Shown one piece after another: positions 7,593-14,559 of a stretch of 23,967 bases of DNA (the stretch's first letter is position 1; every line of letters starts with the position of its first letter). Source of the DNA: an uncultured Peptococcaceae bacterium (GTDB taxonomy: Bacteria; Bacillota; Peptococcia; Peptococcales; Peptococcaceae). The position numbers were made by a program, and so were the translations under genes. The notes under the pieces are model-generated. The model worked only from the letters and a program-made list of their open reading frames with translations, was not told the origin of the DNA and made no database searches. Where the stretch lies: the NCBI GenBank assembly GCA_902496505.1, contig CABVBB010000001.1:1-23967 (forward strand). The letters run 5' to 3'.

Positions 7593-8683
7593 ACATTGGC
7601 CTCCTTATGGCTCATATTTTTGGTGATCAGCCAAGCAACGAGGACAGCGGTCACGCCGCCCACCAGTTTGCCCACGATCATGGGGGCGATCATATCGGCA
7701 TTGAAGCCAGCGGTAAAGCCCAGATGGTCGCCAAAGACAAAGGCGGCGGACACGGCGAAGGCTACATTGATGATTTTGCCGCGGTCGTCCATGTCCTTCA
7801 TCAGTTCAAACATGGGGATGCTGTTCGCCAGCGTCGCCACCATGCCGGCAGCCGCGACGTCATTCATGCCCAAGAGTTTGCCCAGGCGCAGCAGCGGCTT
7901 TTGGAACACTTTGGTGATGACGTGCACCAAGGGAAAGGCACCAGCCAAAACGATGGCGATGCTGCCTACCGTGGCGAAGCCTTCAGAAATAGGCGCCATG
8001 CCGGGAATGATGACCCAGCCGGTCAGCGCTTCCACGATGGCAGCGGCCAGACCGATGGTGATGACGATGATGACGAATTTACCGAACCAGCTGAAAGCCT
8101 TGATGGTGGCATCGCGGAATTTGAACAGTCCCAAGGCGATGATGGCTGCAAAGATGATGATAGGGATCAGATTGCGCAGCACCATGCCTACCGGAAAACC
8201 TGCTGCAATGCCGCCGGCCAGAGCGCCCAGCGGGATGGTGATGATGCCGGCCAAGATACCAGTGGCGAGGAAAGGTTTATCCTCGTCGCGGATAATGCCC
8301 AAGGCCACAGGGATATTGAAAACGATGGTGGGCCCCATCATGGCCCCGACGATGAGGCCGCTGAAAAGGCCGGCCTGCGGATCGACGGCCATTTCCATAG
8401 CCAAAGGTGCGCCGCCCATATCATTGGCCAAAAGCGAGCCGGCAAACATAGCCGGGTCTGCGCCCAAAAAGCCAAAGAGCGGTACAACGATCGGGTCCAG
8501 CCATTTGGCCAGCACAGGGGCCAGGGAAATGATACCGATCATAGCCAGCCCCAGAGAGCCCAGCGCCATGATGCCTTCTTCAAATTTTTCGCCCAGACCG
8601 AAGCGATTGCCGATGATGCGGTCTATTGCGCCCAATACAGCAAAGATCGCCATAATGTAGACGATGATCTCATTGATGCTCAC
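7589..8683 (-). CDS. eutH: EutH ethanolamine permease
   Basis: 364 residues, strongly hydrophobic with about 10-11 membrane segments and glycine-rich loops such as ANDMGGAPLAMEM and GAMMGPTIVFNIPVALG, which are hallmarks of EutH. EutH brings ethanolamine across the inner membrane and matters mainly when ethanolamine is scarce. The start is a GTG at 8683 with AAAGGAGGTG upstream. It lies 28 bases after eutN and overlaps eutQ by four bases. A long plus-strand reading frame lies over it but is an antisense artefact. Confidence 0.95.
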   Translation of the reverse strand: MSINEIIVYIMAIFAVLGAIDRIIGNRFGLGEKFEEGIMALGSLGLAMIGIISLAPVLAKWLDPIVVPLFGFLGADPAMFAGSLLANDMGGAPLAMEMAVDPQAGLFSGLIVGAMMGPTIVFNIPVALGIIRDEDKPFLATGILAGIITIPLGALAGGIAAGFPVGMVLRNLIPIIIFAAIIALGLFKFRDATIKAFSWFGKFVIIVITIGLAAAIVEALTGWVIIPGMAPISEGFATVGSIAIVLAGAFPLVHVITKVFQKPLLRLGKLLGMNDVAAAGMVATLANSIPMFELMKDMDDRGKIINVAFAVSAAFVFGDHLGFTAGFNADMIAPMIVGKLVGGVTAVLVAWLITKNMSHKEANV

Positions 8684-8711
8684 TGTCGAGCACCTCCTTT
8701 ATTCTCTAAAT

Positions 8712-8975
8712 TTACTGCCGTTCTACGCAGTCCACGATAGCAATGACCGCGCAGTCTACAGGTACGTCCCGGCCCAGCACGGCGCGGGCGGCATGGCCGT
8801 GAGCCACCAGCACCGTATCGCCCACACCCGCGCCGATGGTATCACAGGCCACCAGAGTGCGCGGCGACAGCGCACCGTCCGCGGTGATGAACTGCGCTAG
8901 AGCGAAGCGCTGGCCATCCAGCCCATCCGCCTTTTTGGTCGCCCAAACTTTGCCGATAATTTTGGCTAGCTCCAC
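8712..8975 (-). CDS. eutN: EutN/CcmL-type pentameric vertex shell protein
   Basis: 87 residues from a GTG start at 8975 (GGGAGG seven bases upstream). MELAKIIGKVWATKK is the usual first strand of the EutN/CcmL fold, followed by LVACDTIGAGVGDTVLVAHG and VDCAVIAIVDCV. These proteins form pentamers that cap the vertices of the icosahedral shell. The gene overlaps the end of the preceding unknown gene by ten bases, so it is part of the same transcript. Confidence 0.94.
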   Translation of the reverse strand: MELAKIIGKVWATKKADGLDGQRFALAQFITADGALSPRTLVACDTIGAGVGDTVLVAHGHAARAVLGRDVPVDCAVIAIVDCVERQ

Positions 8976-9538
8976 GGCTTCGCCTCCCTTTCCTCCCGCA
9001 GCACCATGATCTGCGCCGCTTTCAGCGCATCTGCCGCCAGCGGGGTGATGATGGTGCCTCGGCTGACGCGCAGAAGCGTCTCGCCCTGTCTCACCAGCGC
9101 CTCGACATCTGCTTCCGTGAGCAGACGGCTCTTGACTTCCTCCTGCTCCCTGCGCGCTGTCAAAGGCCGTACGCCCATCGCCAGCAGGGCTTTTTCACTA
9201 GCCGCATACTGCCGGTACAGACTCTCCGGCGCCGTATCGCGAAAGCAGTGATAGCTGAGCGCCTGCGGTGCCATGGCTACTGACCGGCCCAAGAGCAGCA
9301 TCTCCAGCAGAAATTCTTCCTCTGCGCTGGCCGCATTGCCCTGAGCCAGCCTTTGCATAGACCAAGGCGACAGCTGGACGATGAGCGCCCTCTTATACTC
9401 CGCGGCGCTGACGCCTGGTGAGTACGTCTGCCAGCCAGGCCATGCGCCGCCCACCGCGATGCCCTCATCGGGCTCAGCAGCGTGCAGGCGGCGCAGCACC
9501 TCTGCTGTCACGCTCTCCACCAGATGATCCTTATCCAT
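8966..9538 (-). CDS. eut-locus protein of unknown function
   Basis: 190 residues between pduL and eutN, overlapping the pduL stop by one base (TGATG) and eutN by ten. I recognise it only as the kind of uncharacterised protein found at this position in Gram-positive-type eut operons; no catalytic motif is evident. The first 20 residues (MDKDHLVESVTAEVLRRLHA) look like an amphipathic encapsulation helix. The rest is largely helical and rich in Glu, Arg and Ala (for example EEEFLLEMLLLGRSVAM). The end, RVSRGTIITPLAADALKAAQ, recalls N-terminal segments of EutT/EutQ-like proteins (a T-P-A-A motif). A luminal cargo or assembly factor is an inference from the helix and context. Confidence 0.85.
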   Translation of the reverse strand: MDKDHLVESVTAEVLRRLHAAEPDEGIAVGGAWPGWQTYSPGVSAAEYKRALIVQLSPWSMQRLAQGNAASAEEEFLLEMLLLGRSVAMAPQALSYHCFRDTAPESLYRQYAASEKALLAMGVRPLTARREQEEVKSRLLTEADVEALVRQGETLLRVSRGTIITPLAADALKAAQIMVLREEREAKPWS

Positions 9539-10167
9539 CAGTCCTGCTCCTTGATGATGAGTCCCAGCGTCCCTTCCGTAAAGCCGCAGGCATTGGCTTC
9601 ATCATAATCGATGTGCATCCGTGTGCGGAATTTGGAGCCGACCCGCACCAGCGTGTGGGCAAAGGTCAGCGGCCGCTTGCCGTAAACGCGCACACTCACC
9701 ATATCACCATCTTTGATACCGTAGCGCTGGGCATCCTCCGGCGTCATATGCACGTGTCGGCTGGCGACGATAGCGCCTTGATTGAGCTCCAAGCGCCCGT
9801 GCTCTGTGCTGATGCCGATGGGCGCGCTGCCGTGGATATCGCCGCTTTGGCGCACGGGAGCTTTGATGCCCAGCGCCAGGGCATCGGTCTGCGAGATCTC
9901 CACCTGACTTTCACTGCGCTCCGGCCCCAGCACCACCACGCGGGTCAAACTGCCCTTGGGTCCATGTAGCGTCACCCGCTCCTGGCAGGCAAACTGCCCC
10001 GGCTGGGACAATTCCTTGACCGGCGTCAGCTGATGCCCTGGCCCGAACAGCACTTCCACCGCCTCTCGGCTCAAATGCACATGTCGGCCTGAGGCTTCCA
10101 CTTCTATGAATAAACGCTGTCTGACGGCCTGGGCCAACGCCGTGGCTAATTCATCCAGCTGTTCCAT
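9538..10167 (-). CDS. pduL: PduL-type phosphotransacylase (EutD role)
   Basis: 209 residues with the two halves typical of PduL. ASGRHVHLS at about residues 25-33 and ASRHVHMTPEDAQRYGIKDGD in the second half give the His-x-His zinc-binding motifs, followed by HIDYDEANACG, another zinc-ligand region. The enzyme converts acetyl-CoA to acetyl phosphate inside the compartment, recycling CoA for EutE. It is unrelated to the Pta-type EutD of enterics. The N-terminal 20 residues (MEQLDELATALAQAVRQRLF) form a likely encapsulation peptide. The ATG has GGAGGG upstream and lies 17 bases after eutT. No acetate kinase gene other than possible EutP/EutQ activity is seen. Confidence 0.94.
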   Translation of the reverse strand: MEQLDELATALAQAVRQRLFIEVEASGRHVHLSREAVEVLFGPGHQLTPVKELSQPGQFACQERVTLHGPKGSLTRVVVLGPERSESQVEISQTDALALGIKAPVRQSGDIHGSAPIGISTEHGRLELNQGAIVASRHVHMTPEDAQRYGIKDGDMVSVRVYGKRPLTFAHTLVRVGSKFRTRMHIDYDEANACGFTEGTLGLIIKEQD

Positions 10168-10184
10168 ATTGCTCCCTCCTCACC

Positions 10185-10895
10185 CTAAATTTGCTGCTTC
10201 TGCCGCTCCTTGAACATCATGATCCAAAACAGCGACGACAGCCGATTGAAAGCCCGGATGATATCCACCCGGTCCATTTCGCCGTGCTGGCCCTTGAAGG
10301 CCTGAAAGGCGGCCAGCTCCGTCTCGCGGGTCATGGTGCGCAGTCGGTTGAGCTCTGCGACCATCGGCCCATACTGCACGCCCGGCAAAAAATGCCGGAT
10401 ACCGAAATATTTGCTGGGATGATGCGACTGGTCTCTGAGCGCCGGCGCATCCAAGCCCAAAAGCTGGAATTCGCCCACTGGCTCGCCGGAGACCTCGCAG
10501 CGCAGGAGATGGCGGATAAAGGTGATGACTTCCTCCAATTCTGCGCTGAGCGCACTATCGCCAGCCTCTAACGCTTTGGCCTGCACCAAGATGATAGCAG
10601 ACTCCAGCGAATCGATCTTGCCCCGCAGGATGATGCGCGGGTGATCCTTGAAAACCAAGAGGTTGCCCCGCAAATGGGTCATATGCTCCGGCTTTTCCGA
10701 CAAGACGGCGCCGAATACGGTGGTATAGCGATCTTCCATCGCCTCGCTCGGCGCCTGGTCTGTGCTGAGCGTCACCCGTTTTTCTTGAAAATAGGTCTTG
10801 GCCGCAGGCGTCACGATATCCTCCGCCGCCAAGCGCACTTCTCTGCGCCCGTCAGCGGTCAGCCTGCGCGCTGCTTCCTCTGTGATGACGGCCAT
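10185..10895 (-). CDS. eutT: EutT-type corrinoid adenosyltransferase
   Basis: 236 residues. The start MAVITEEAARRL and the segment VTPAAKTYFQEKRV match the N-terminus of Gram-positive-type EutT. The distal part carries HHPSKYFGIRHFLPG, close to the conserved EutT motif, then a long helix ending FWIMMFKERQKQ. The protein makes adenosylcobalamin from cob(I)alamin and ATP, the cofactor of EutBC. Only one cysteine is present (RCEVSG), so the HX11CCX2C metal-binding motif of Salmonella EutT is missing. The ATG at 10895 has AGGAGG upstream, and just before that lies a strong terminator within a structured leader, so expression is probably conditional. Confidence 0.88.
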   Translation of the reverse strand: MAVITEEAARRLTADGRREVRLAAEDIVTPAAKTYFQEKRVTLSTDQAPSEAMEDRYTTVFGAVLSEKPEHMTHLRGNLLVFKDHPRIILRGKIDSLESAIILVQAKALEAGDSALSAELEEVITFIRHLLRCEVSGEPVGEFQLLGLDAPALRDQSHHPSKYFGIRHFLPGVQYGPMVAELNRLRTMTRETELAAFQAFKGQHGEMDRVDIIRAFNRLSSLFWIMMFKERQKQQI

Positions 10896-10915
10896 CTTTC
10901 GGCCTCCTTTCGCTT

Positions 10916-10959
10916 AAAAAACAACCCGCGCTGCGCCATAACAGGCGGCGCGGGCTTGT
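10916..10959 (-). terminator. intrinsic terminator immediately upstream of eutT
   Basis: On the minus strand ACAA-g-CCCGCGC (10959-10948) pairs with GCGCGGG-TTGT (10931-10921). It is capped by an inner CGCC/GGCG stem and followed by six T (10921-10916). It lies only about 20 bases before the eutT start region, inside the operon, so it would cut off eutT-pduL-X-N-H-Q unless antitermination occurs. An upstream GCTTGT (10986-10981) can pair with ACAAGC (10959-10954), the 5' base of this stem, giving a possible antiterminator. Confidence 0.85.
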
Positions 10960-10980
10960 CTCAGCGGTTTGAAAAAAGAT

Positions 10981-11075
10981 ACAAGCTTTAGGCGCAAAGC
11001 CGCTCCAAAACCGGAGCGGCCTCGCCCCATCAGAAGTGCACGGGGCGGATCGTGAGGATCTTGATGCGGCTTTGC
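10981..11075 (-). promoter_or_regulatory. structured leader with competing hairpins upstream of eutT
   Basis: On the minus strand GCAAAGCCGC (11075-11066) can pair perfectly with GCGGCTTTGC (11003-10994). The second arm shares bases with a local hairpin, GCCGCTCC-ggtttt-GGAGCGGC (11020-10999), so only one can form. Between them lies CGCCCC/GGGGCG with a 13-base loop. Downstream is the GCTTGT antiterminator arm and then the terminator. I see no cobalamin-riboswitch core motif and no clear EutV-type dual hairpin. This reads as an RNA switch of unknown ligand or protein. Confidence 0.55.
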
Positions 11076-11132
11076 AGAAACGACGTGTGACGATTTTTGA
11101 AGCCTAGTGTTTTTTTCGGCACGCTGATGCTT

Positions 11133-11420
11133 TTATTCAGTTTTGCCTTTCGGCAGGATCACATCCACCTCGGTGTGCGGACGGGGGATGACGTGGACGC
11201 TGATCAGCTCGCCCACCCGCTCGGCTGCTGCTGCTCCGGCATCGGTGGCTGCTTTGACTGCGCCGACGTCGCCTCTGACCATGACGGTGACGAGACCACC
11301 GCCGACTTGTTCCTTGCCCACCAGCTGGACGTTGGCCGCTTTGACCATGGCGTCGGCTGCTTCGATAGCGCCGACCAGTCCTTTTGTTTCGATCATGCCT
11401 AATGCGTTGGTATTGGCCAT
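11133..11420 (-). CDS. eutM: EutM hexameric BMC shell protein
   Basis: 95 residues, a single BMC domain almost identical in layout to known Eut[43 protein letters not shown] and the end [15 protein letters not shown]. Hexamers of this protein make the main flat facets of the compartment. It lies 67 bases after eutE with no other gene in between, and ends just before the structured leader of eutT. Confidence 0.96.
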   Translation of the reverse strand: MANTNALGMIETKGLVGAIEAADAMVKAANVQLVGKEQVGGGLVTVMVRGDVGAVKAATDAGAAAAERVGELISVHVIPRPHTEVDVILPKGKTE

Positions 11421-11487
11421 GATATGGATTCACCTTTCCTTTCTGCTGCTTGCTCCGCTGCCTTCTTAGTATGCGCAGCTGGGCGGA

Positions 11488-12957
11488 CTATATGATTTCT
11501 TTGAGGATCTTTTGCACGATGGCATCCACCAGCGCTTCACTGGGCATCGCGGCACAATGCGGCGAGGAACTGCCCTTTTCGCCGGTCAGTTCGTCGGCTT
11601 CGCGCACCCCGTAGGCGATGCGCTTGATGTCGATGAGATCCAAAGGCCCGATGTTATTGGACGACGAGCTGCCGCCCACTGCACCGCAGCCCAACGTGAG
11701 CGACGGGAAAAGGCCGGTGGTCGCGCCGATGCCGCCCAAGGCGCCGGGGCTGTTGACGATGATGCGCGAAGCTGGGATACGCGCGGCAAACCGCTTGACC
11801 AGCGCCTCATCATTGGCGTGGATGCAGAAGGTATGACCGCTGCCTTCATGGCGCAGGATAGTCACGCATTTTTCTAAGACGGCGTTCACATCATCCTCCA
11901 CGTAAAAAGCCAGGATCGGGGCCAATTTTTCCCGAGAATAAGGGATCTTGGCGCCCACTTGGGATTCCTCGGCGATGAGCACGCGGGCATTTTCCGGCAC
12001 ATGCGGGAGGTCGGCCAGCTGAGCGATATGGCTCACTGATTTGCCGACGATCTGGGGATTCATGGTGCCGTTGGGCCGCAGGATAAATTTGGCCAGCCGC
12101 TTGCTCTCCTCGTCGCTCAGAAAATACGCGCCCTGACGGATGAGCTCATCCTTGACTCTGGCAGCCATGGCTTTTTCCACAATGACCGACTGCTCAGAAG
12201 CGCAGATCACGCCGTTGTCGAAGGTCTTGGAGGCTAAGATGCGCTTGACCGCCATCGGCACGTCAGCGGACTTATCGATAAAGGCTGGACCATTGCCCGG
12301 TCCCACGCCGATGGCTGGCTTGCCGGATGAATAAGCAGCGCGCACCATGGCTTCACCGCCGGTGGCTAAAATGATCTTGGTGCCGCGATTTTTCATCAGT
12401 TCCTGGGTAGCTTCCAAGGTGGGGATGGTCAGCGTAGATACAGCACCAGCCGGCGCTCCGGCGGCCTCTGCCGCTTTGGCCACGATGCGCACCGTTTCCA
12501 GGATGCAGTCCTTGGCATTGGGATGGGGAGAAAAAATAATGGCGTTGCCTGCTTTTAAAGAGATCAGGGCTTTAAAGAGCACGGTCGAGGTCGGATTGGT
12601 CGAGGGTACGAGCCCCACCACCACGCCTACCGGCACGCCCATCTCAATGATCTTGTGTTCATGATCCTCCCGCAGGATGCCGATGGTTTTTTGATCTTTG
12701 ATGGCGTCATAGAGGATCTGCGAAGCAAAGCGGTTTTTGACCACTTTATCCTCGTAACGGCCGAAGCCAGTCTCTTCGTTGGCCATTTTGGCCAGACGCT
12801 GAGCATGGCGGACGCCTGCTTCAGCGACAGCCTTGACGATGGCGTCGATCTGCGCCTGCGTCATATTATTTAAAGCGACCTGCGCGCTGTTGGCTCGGGC
12901 GATCAGATCCCGCGCCTCCTGCACGGACAGCAGGTCTTTATCAGCTAATGATGGCAT
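11488..12957 (-). CDS. eutE: CoA-acylating acetaldehyde dehydrogenase EutE
   Basis: 489 residues. Residues about 1-45 ([20 protein letters not shown] and on) are the N-terminal region that targets EutE to the lumen. The aldehyde dehydrogenase core follows, with [24 protein letters not shown] and the active-site cysteine C252 in [10 protein letters not shown]. It oxidises acetaldehyde to acetyl-CoA with NAD+ and CoA. Length is close to enteric EutE (467). Its N-terminal ribosome site is GGAGGAA. It sits between two BMC shell genes, as usual in Gram-positive-type eut loci. EutG recycles its NADH. Confidence 0.96.
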   Translation of the reverse strand: MPSLADKDLLSVQEARDLIARANSAQVALNNMTQAQIDAIVKAVAEAGVRHAQRLAKMANEETGFGRYEDKVVKNRFASQILYDAIKDQKTIGILREDHEHKIIEMGVPVGVVVGLVPSTNPTSTVLFKALISLKAGNAIIFSPHPNAKDCILETVRIVAKAAEAAGAPAGAVSTLTIPTLEATQELMKNRGTKIILATGGEAMVRAAYSSGKPAIGVGPGNGPAFIDKSADVPMAVKRILASKTFDNGVICASEQSVIVEKAMAARVKDELIRQGAYFLSDEESKRLAKFILRPNGTMNPQIVGKSVSHIAQLADLPHVPENARVLIAEESQVGAKIPYSREKLAPILAFYVEDDVNAVLEKCVTILRHEGSGHTFCIHANDEALVKRFAARIPASRIIVNSPGALGGIGATTGLFPSLTLGCGAVGGSSSSNNIGPLDLIDIKRIAYGVREADELTGEKGSSSPHCAAMPSEALVDAIVQKILKEII

Positions 12958-12972
12958 GTGTTTTCCTCCTGT

Positions 12973-13452
12973 CTATTCTTGCGGTGCTTCTGTTTTCTTG
13001 CGTCGGGTGCGCTTGTTGGCGGGCTTGGCTTCCTCCGGCGGTTCCACCGAGGCGGCTAAAGCCAACGGTGTTTCTGCGGCCGGCCTGCCCTCCGCATCCA
13101 CGATTTGCGGCGGATGGACCATGGGCACCGCTTCCATAAAGGCTGCGACCTTGAGCTGCACATTCGTTTTGGCTGGCAGCGCCTCCGGCAGCAGCAATTT
13201 TTCCACCTGCGCCTGCAAGCGGGCGATCACATGAGTCGCGCGCACAGGCCCCAAGGCGCGGGCCGTCTCTGTGCCCGCATCCACTGCTGCCCGTACCGCG
13301 CCCACATCGCCCGTCACGGCCAAGGTGACGATGCCGCCGTCCACCTTGTACAGTTTCAAAATATGCACATCAGCGGCTTTGACAGCGCTGTCCGCAGCAG
13401 CCACTGCCGGGATCAAGCCGATGACTTCGATCATTCCCAGAGCATCGATCAT
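12973..13452 (-). CDS. eutK: BMC shell protein with C-terminal extension (EutK-like)
   Basis: 159 residues. Residues 1-85 form one BMC domain (ALGMIEVIGLIPAVAAADSAVK, then VDGGIVTLAVTGDVGAV). The remaining about 75 residues are an extension rich in Pro, Ala and Glu, ending in a very basic patch (NKRTRRKK). Enteric EutK also has one BMC domain plus a C-terminal nucleic-acid-binding-like domain, but this tail looks disordered rather than folded, so the gene symbol is by analogy. A basic tail could bind nucleic acid or acidic cargo. It follows eutL by three bases and precedes eutE by 15. Confidence 0.85.
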   Translation of the reverse strand: MIDALGMIEVIGLIPAVAAADSAVKAADVHILKLYKVDGGIVTLAVTGDVGAVRAAVDAGTETARALGPVRATHVIARLQAQVEKLLLPEALPAKTNVQLKVAAFMEAVPMVHPPQIVDAEGRPAAETPLALAASVEPPEEAKPANKRTRRKKTEAPQE

Positions 13453-13455
13453 GGC

Positions 13456-14109
13456 CTACAGCTCCCGGGGATTGTCGGCGATCATCTGCACAGCCTGAGC
13501 AAAAGCGTCGCAGGCAGCCCGCACCGCTGATTGGGTGCCGGTCAGCAAGCCGCCGGCAAAGTTGGTCTCACTGGGCGGCGCGTAAAACTGCACCAGCTGC
13601 ACGTCAGCCGCCTTGAGCGCGGCATCCAGCCCATAGATCGCTTCCAAAGGCGGCGCGATCAGATAGGCCAGCGGTTCGCCCTCCGCAATACCGGCCTGCT
13701 TGGACAAATACGTGCCCGTGCGGGAAATCGTCTGCGCATAATACACGATGGAATCATCTTCGTTGGCACTGGTGAAATGGCCGCCATTCTCCATAAAAGA
13801 CAGCGCCGCCGCCAGACCGCTGCGCACCTCAGCTGGACTAGGACCGGCAATGATGCCGATGACCTCACCAGCCAGCTTGGTCGAGGCATTGGCCGCACCA
13901 GCATACATGGAGCGCGCATAGACCACATCCACTTCCGAAGCCTTGGTGGCTTCGTCCAAAGCTGTATACGTCACATCATCCATATCCGCCGTGATCAATC
14001 CTAAGCTTTTCTGCCGCTCATTCAGAGACAGCTGCTTCGCCAATTCCGGACTGACATTGGAGATCAGGCGGACGCCCAGGACATTTGGGCGTAGGTAGTC
14101 GTTTTTCAC
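13456..14109 (-). CDS. eutL: EutL tandem-BMC trimeric shell protein
   Basis: 217 residues from a GTG at 14109 with TGAGGTG upstream; a GTG at 14124 would add five residues and lacks a ribosome site. It shows the two circularly permuted BMC domains of EutL: LGLITADMDDVTYTALDEATK in the first, SIVYYAQTISRTGTYLSKQAG and PPLEAIYGLDAALKAADVQL in the second, and PPSETNFAGGLLTG near the end. Length equals the enteric protein (219). EutL trimers form gated pores, and ethanolamine is known to bind them in other species. It is the first gene after the 450-base non-coding gap and starts a tight eutL-K-E-M cluster. Confidence 0.95.
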   Translation of the reverse strand: MKNDYLRPNVLGVRLISNVSPELAKQLSLNERQKSLGLITADMDDVTYTALDEATKASEVDVVYARSMYAGAANASTKLAGEVIGIIAGPSPAEVRSGLAAALSFMENGGHFTSANEDDSIVYYAQTISRTGTYLSKQAGIAEGEPLAYLIAPPLEAIYGLDAALKAADVQLVQFYAPPSETNFAGGLLTGTQSAVRAACDAFAQAVQMIADNPREL

Positions 14110-14183
14110 TTCAAAACACCTCACAAAATAAGATTTAATGGCGGTTATAGGCCGCCTTTGGACGCACGATGAATGATTTGCTT
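14110..14183. other. leader of eutL, no gene seen
   Basis: Between the structured element and the eutL start I see the ribosome site TGAGGTG and a small GGCGG/CCGCC pairing (GGCGGTTATAGGCCGCC), but no reading frame and no convincing promoter. Confidence 0.4.
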
Positions 14184-14388
14184 CCTCACCTGCGGTTAAG
14201 GGGTCGGCAAGGTTCGGCCGACTGGCGAGGGCTTACGATCCCCTTTATTTTTCCGCAGTGACTTGAGGGAGTCGTCAGGTTTCGCCTGACGGCGAGATAC
14301 TTTTGAGCGAGCAAAACACCCGACCAGAAAGGCGTCGGGCGCCAAAACTCGCCGGGACTTCCGAGACCCGACGCTCTTCTGGTCGGGT
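14184..14388. repeat. non-coding element of nested hairpins between eutC and eutL
   Basis: Several stems are packed together. A compound helix has CCTCA/TGAGG (14184-14188 with 14264-14268), CTGCGG/CCGCAG (14191-14196 with 14253-14258), AAGGGG/CCCCTT (14198-14203 with 14240-14245) and GTCGGC/GCCGAC (14203-14208 with 14217-14222). CGTCAGG/CCTGACG (14273-14279 with 14285-14291) follows. A long stem has ACCCGACCAGAA (14318-14329) with TTCTGGTCGGGT (14377-14388), continued by GCGTCGGG/CCCGACGC (14332-14339 with 14367-14374). A frame on the minus strand is open for about 40 codons but has no start. It may be a structured RNA, an operon processing site or a dispersed intergenic repeat. Confidence 0.6.
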
Positions 14389-14420
14389 CCCCCGGACCCT
14401 TAAACGGTGCGGGAAGTGAA

Positions 14421-14520
14421 AAAAATTTGGCTCAGCGTGGTTTGATGTATTGATAGATGAACAACGCGGAATTTATGCTAGGCTGTTGAGCACACGCTTC
14501 GGGGGCTGAGCCAAATTTTT
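14421..14520. repeat. 100-bp element with perfect 16-bp terminal inverted repeats
   Basis: AAAAATTTGGCTCAGC (14421-14436) and its exact complement (14505-14520) bound a 68-base interior. Both outer sides continue into T-runs when read outward (TTTTTTT on the minus strand, TTTCTTTTTT on the plus strand), so it could act as a bidirectional terminator after eutC. The long interior and flush repeats also fit a miniature inverted-repeat element. The interior has a plus-strand promoter-like pair (TTGATA, 18 bases, TATGCT). No target-site duplication is obvious. Confidence 0.65.
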
Positions 14521-14559
14521 CTTTTTTATTATTTAAAAGCGGTGATACCCTGCCTTCTC

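Noticed and set aside
7596..8740. Long plus-strand reading frames opposite eutH
   Set aside because: They are antisense to a clear EutH, have biased composition (Met/Ala/Pro or His/Asp/Gln rich), no ribosome site and no family resemblance.
10896..11132. Cobalamin riboswitch upstream of eutT
   Set aside because: B12 control of eutT is known elsewhere, but I could not find the GCCACTG-type core or the B12-box on the minus strand; only simple hairpins and a terminator are visible.
14110..14400. Cobalamin riboswitch or EutV target hairpins in the eutC-eutL gap
   Set aside because: GTCACTGCGG and CCGCAGGTGAGG looked suggestive, but the remaining conserved segments are missing and the bases are better explained by nested local stems.
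14421..14520. Small plus-strand protein inside the inverted-repeat element
   Set aside because: A frame of about 27 codons is open but has no start codon with a ribosome site, and the perfect terminal repeats explain the sequence better.
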